Origin: an uncultured Treponema sp.
GTDB lineage: Bacteria > Spirochaetota > Spirochaetia > Treponematales > Treponemataceae
DNA: 17,265 bases
Assembly: GCA_937902445.1 (NCBI GenBank)
Contig: CALELJ010000173.1
Coordinates: 1-17,265 of the forward strand
Direction of reading: 5' to 3'
The notes under the pieces are model-generated. The model was not told where the DNA came from. It saw only the letters and a list, made by a program, of their open reading frames with translations, and made no database searches. The position numbers and the translations under genes are program-made. Of this stretch, positions 16,917 to 17,265 are shown piece after piece. Position 1 is the first letter of the stretch. Every line of letters begins with the position of its first letter.

Positions 16917-17246
16917 TTAAAGTTTGTCGATCAGCATCGAGCACTTTCCGCTCGGAATTGGAAGCGTCTTTTTCTTCTGGTCAAGAATGTTGATCGTGAA
17001 GTAGTAAAGCTTTTCGCTTTCCATCTGGATTTCCCATCCGCGCTTGCTCTTGTTGCTGAGAATTGTGATGAGGTTGCGCTTGAGGGAAAGTTTTTCGATT
17101 CCCATGATCTCAAGGTTTGGTATGATCCAGTCTACAGTCTTACGTGGAAGGCTGATGTTGAGACCGATGATGTTCTCGATCATAAGTGCGATTGTTGAAA
17201 GGCCTGTGTAGTGCAGGAATTTCTTCCTTGGGAATTGTATTAAGTC
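16917..17246 (-). pseudogene. C-terminal remnant of an MGH1/trehalase-like glycoside hydrolase
   Basis: The frame encodes about 110 residues ending in TAA at 16917. The segment F-L-H-Y-T-G-L-S-T-I-A-L-M-I-E-N-I-I-G-L, then L-P-R-K-T-V-D-W and G-I-E-K-L, matches what I know of the very C-terminus of mannosyl-oligosaccharide glucosidase/trehalase-like (alpha/alpha)6-barrel proteins. In those, Y-T-G-L...I-E-N-x-x-G precedes a small beta domain with V-x-W and G-I-x-x-L. Such proteins run to several hundred residues or more, so the catalytic part is missing. Going upstream, the frame meets TAA at 17249-17247 and TGA at 17261-17259 before the edge. The only in-frame ATG (17183) lies inside the conserved segment and has no ribosome binding site. 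The gene is therefore truncated or frameshifted, or the contig end is faulty. Another frame is open from about 17205 to the edge, which would fit a frameshift, but its codons look unlike coding sequence. Confidence 0.55.
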
Positions 17247-17265
17247 TTAGTAACAAAGTCAAGCG

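Overview
The window looks like a fragment of a spirochaete chromosome, most likely Treponema. I base this on recalled protein types: a giant Ig-repeat lipoprotein whose N-terminus reads C-E-I-G-L-G-E-S-V-D-T-Q-A-P just after the lipidated cysteine, Lys-rich proteins, and moderate to low GC. No rRNA or marker gene is present, so the assignment is an inference. Both ends look like natural breaks: the window opens inside a dispersed repeat and closes inside a broken gene. It may therefore be a whole contig.

Layout. Positions 1-126 hold an array of short repeats built on a 19-bp step, followed by AT-rich DNA with a plausible extended -10 promoter. One gene, 354-14150 (+), fills about 80% of the window and encodes a predicted secreted lipoprotein of 4598 residues. 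It has a lipoprotein signal peptide, about 25 Ig-like domains, an IPT/TIG-like domain and a C-terminal region that looks like a beta-propeller. A strong intrinsic terminator follows, then a second array of the same repeat family (14235-14375).

The rest of the window lies on the minus strand and converges on the giant gene. A two-gene operon (15561-16832, then 14382-15545) encodes paralogous exported proteins that resemble extracellular solute-binding proteins, with no transporter genes beside them. Upstream of it are an intrinsic terminator and the C-terminal end of an MGH1/trehalase-like glycoside hydrolase. That reading frame is closed by stop codons shortly before the window edge.

The most notable content is the architecture of the giant lipoprotein: a five-domain block of 560-596 residues is repeated three times in tandem, each copy opening with a V-D-Q-x-T-D-x-P-V-I type motif. 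The repeat arrays flanking it, with their 19-bp and 57-bp periodicity, come next. I found no tRNA, rRNA, CRISPR array, transposase or phage gene.
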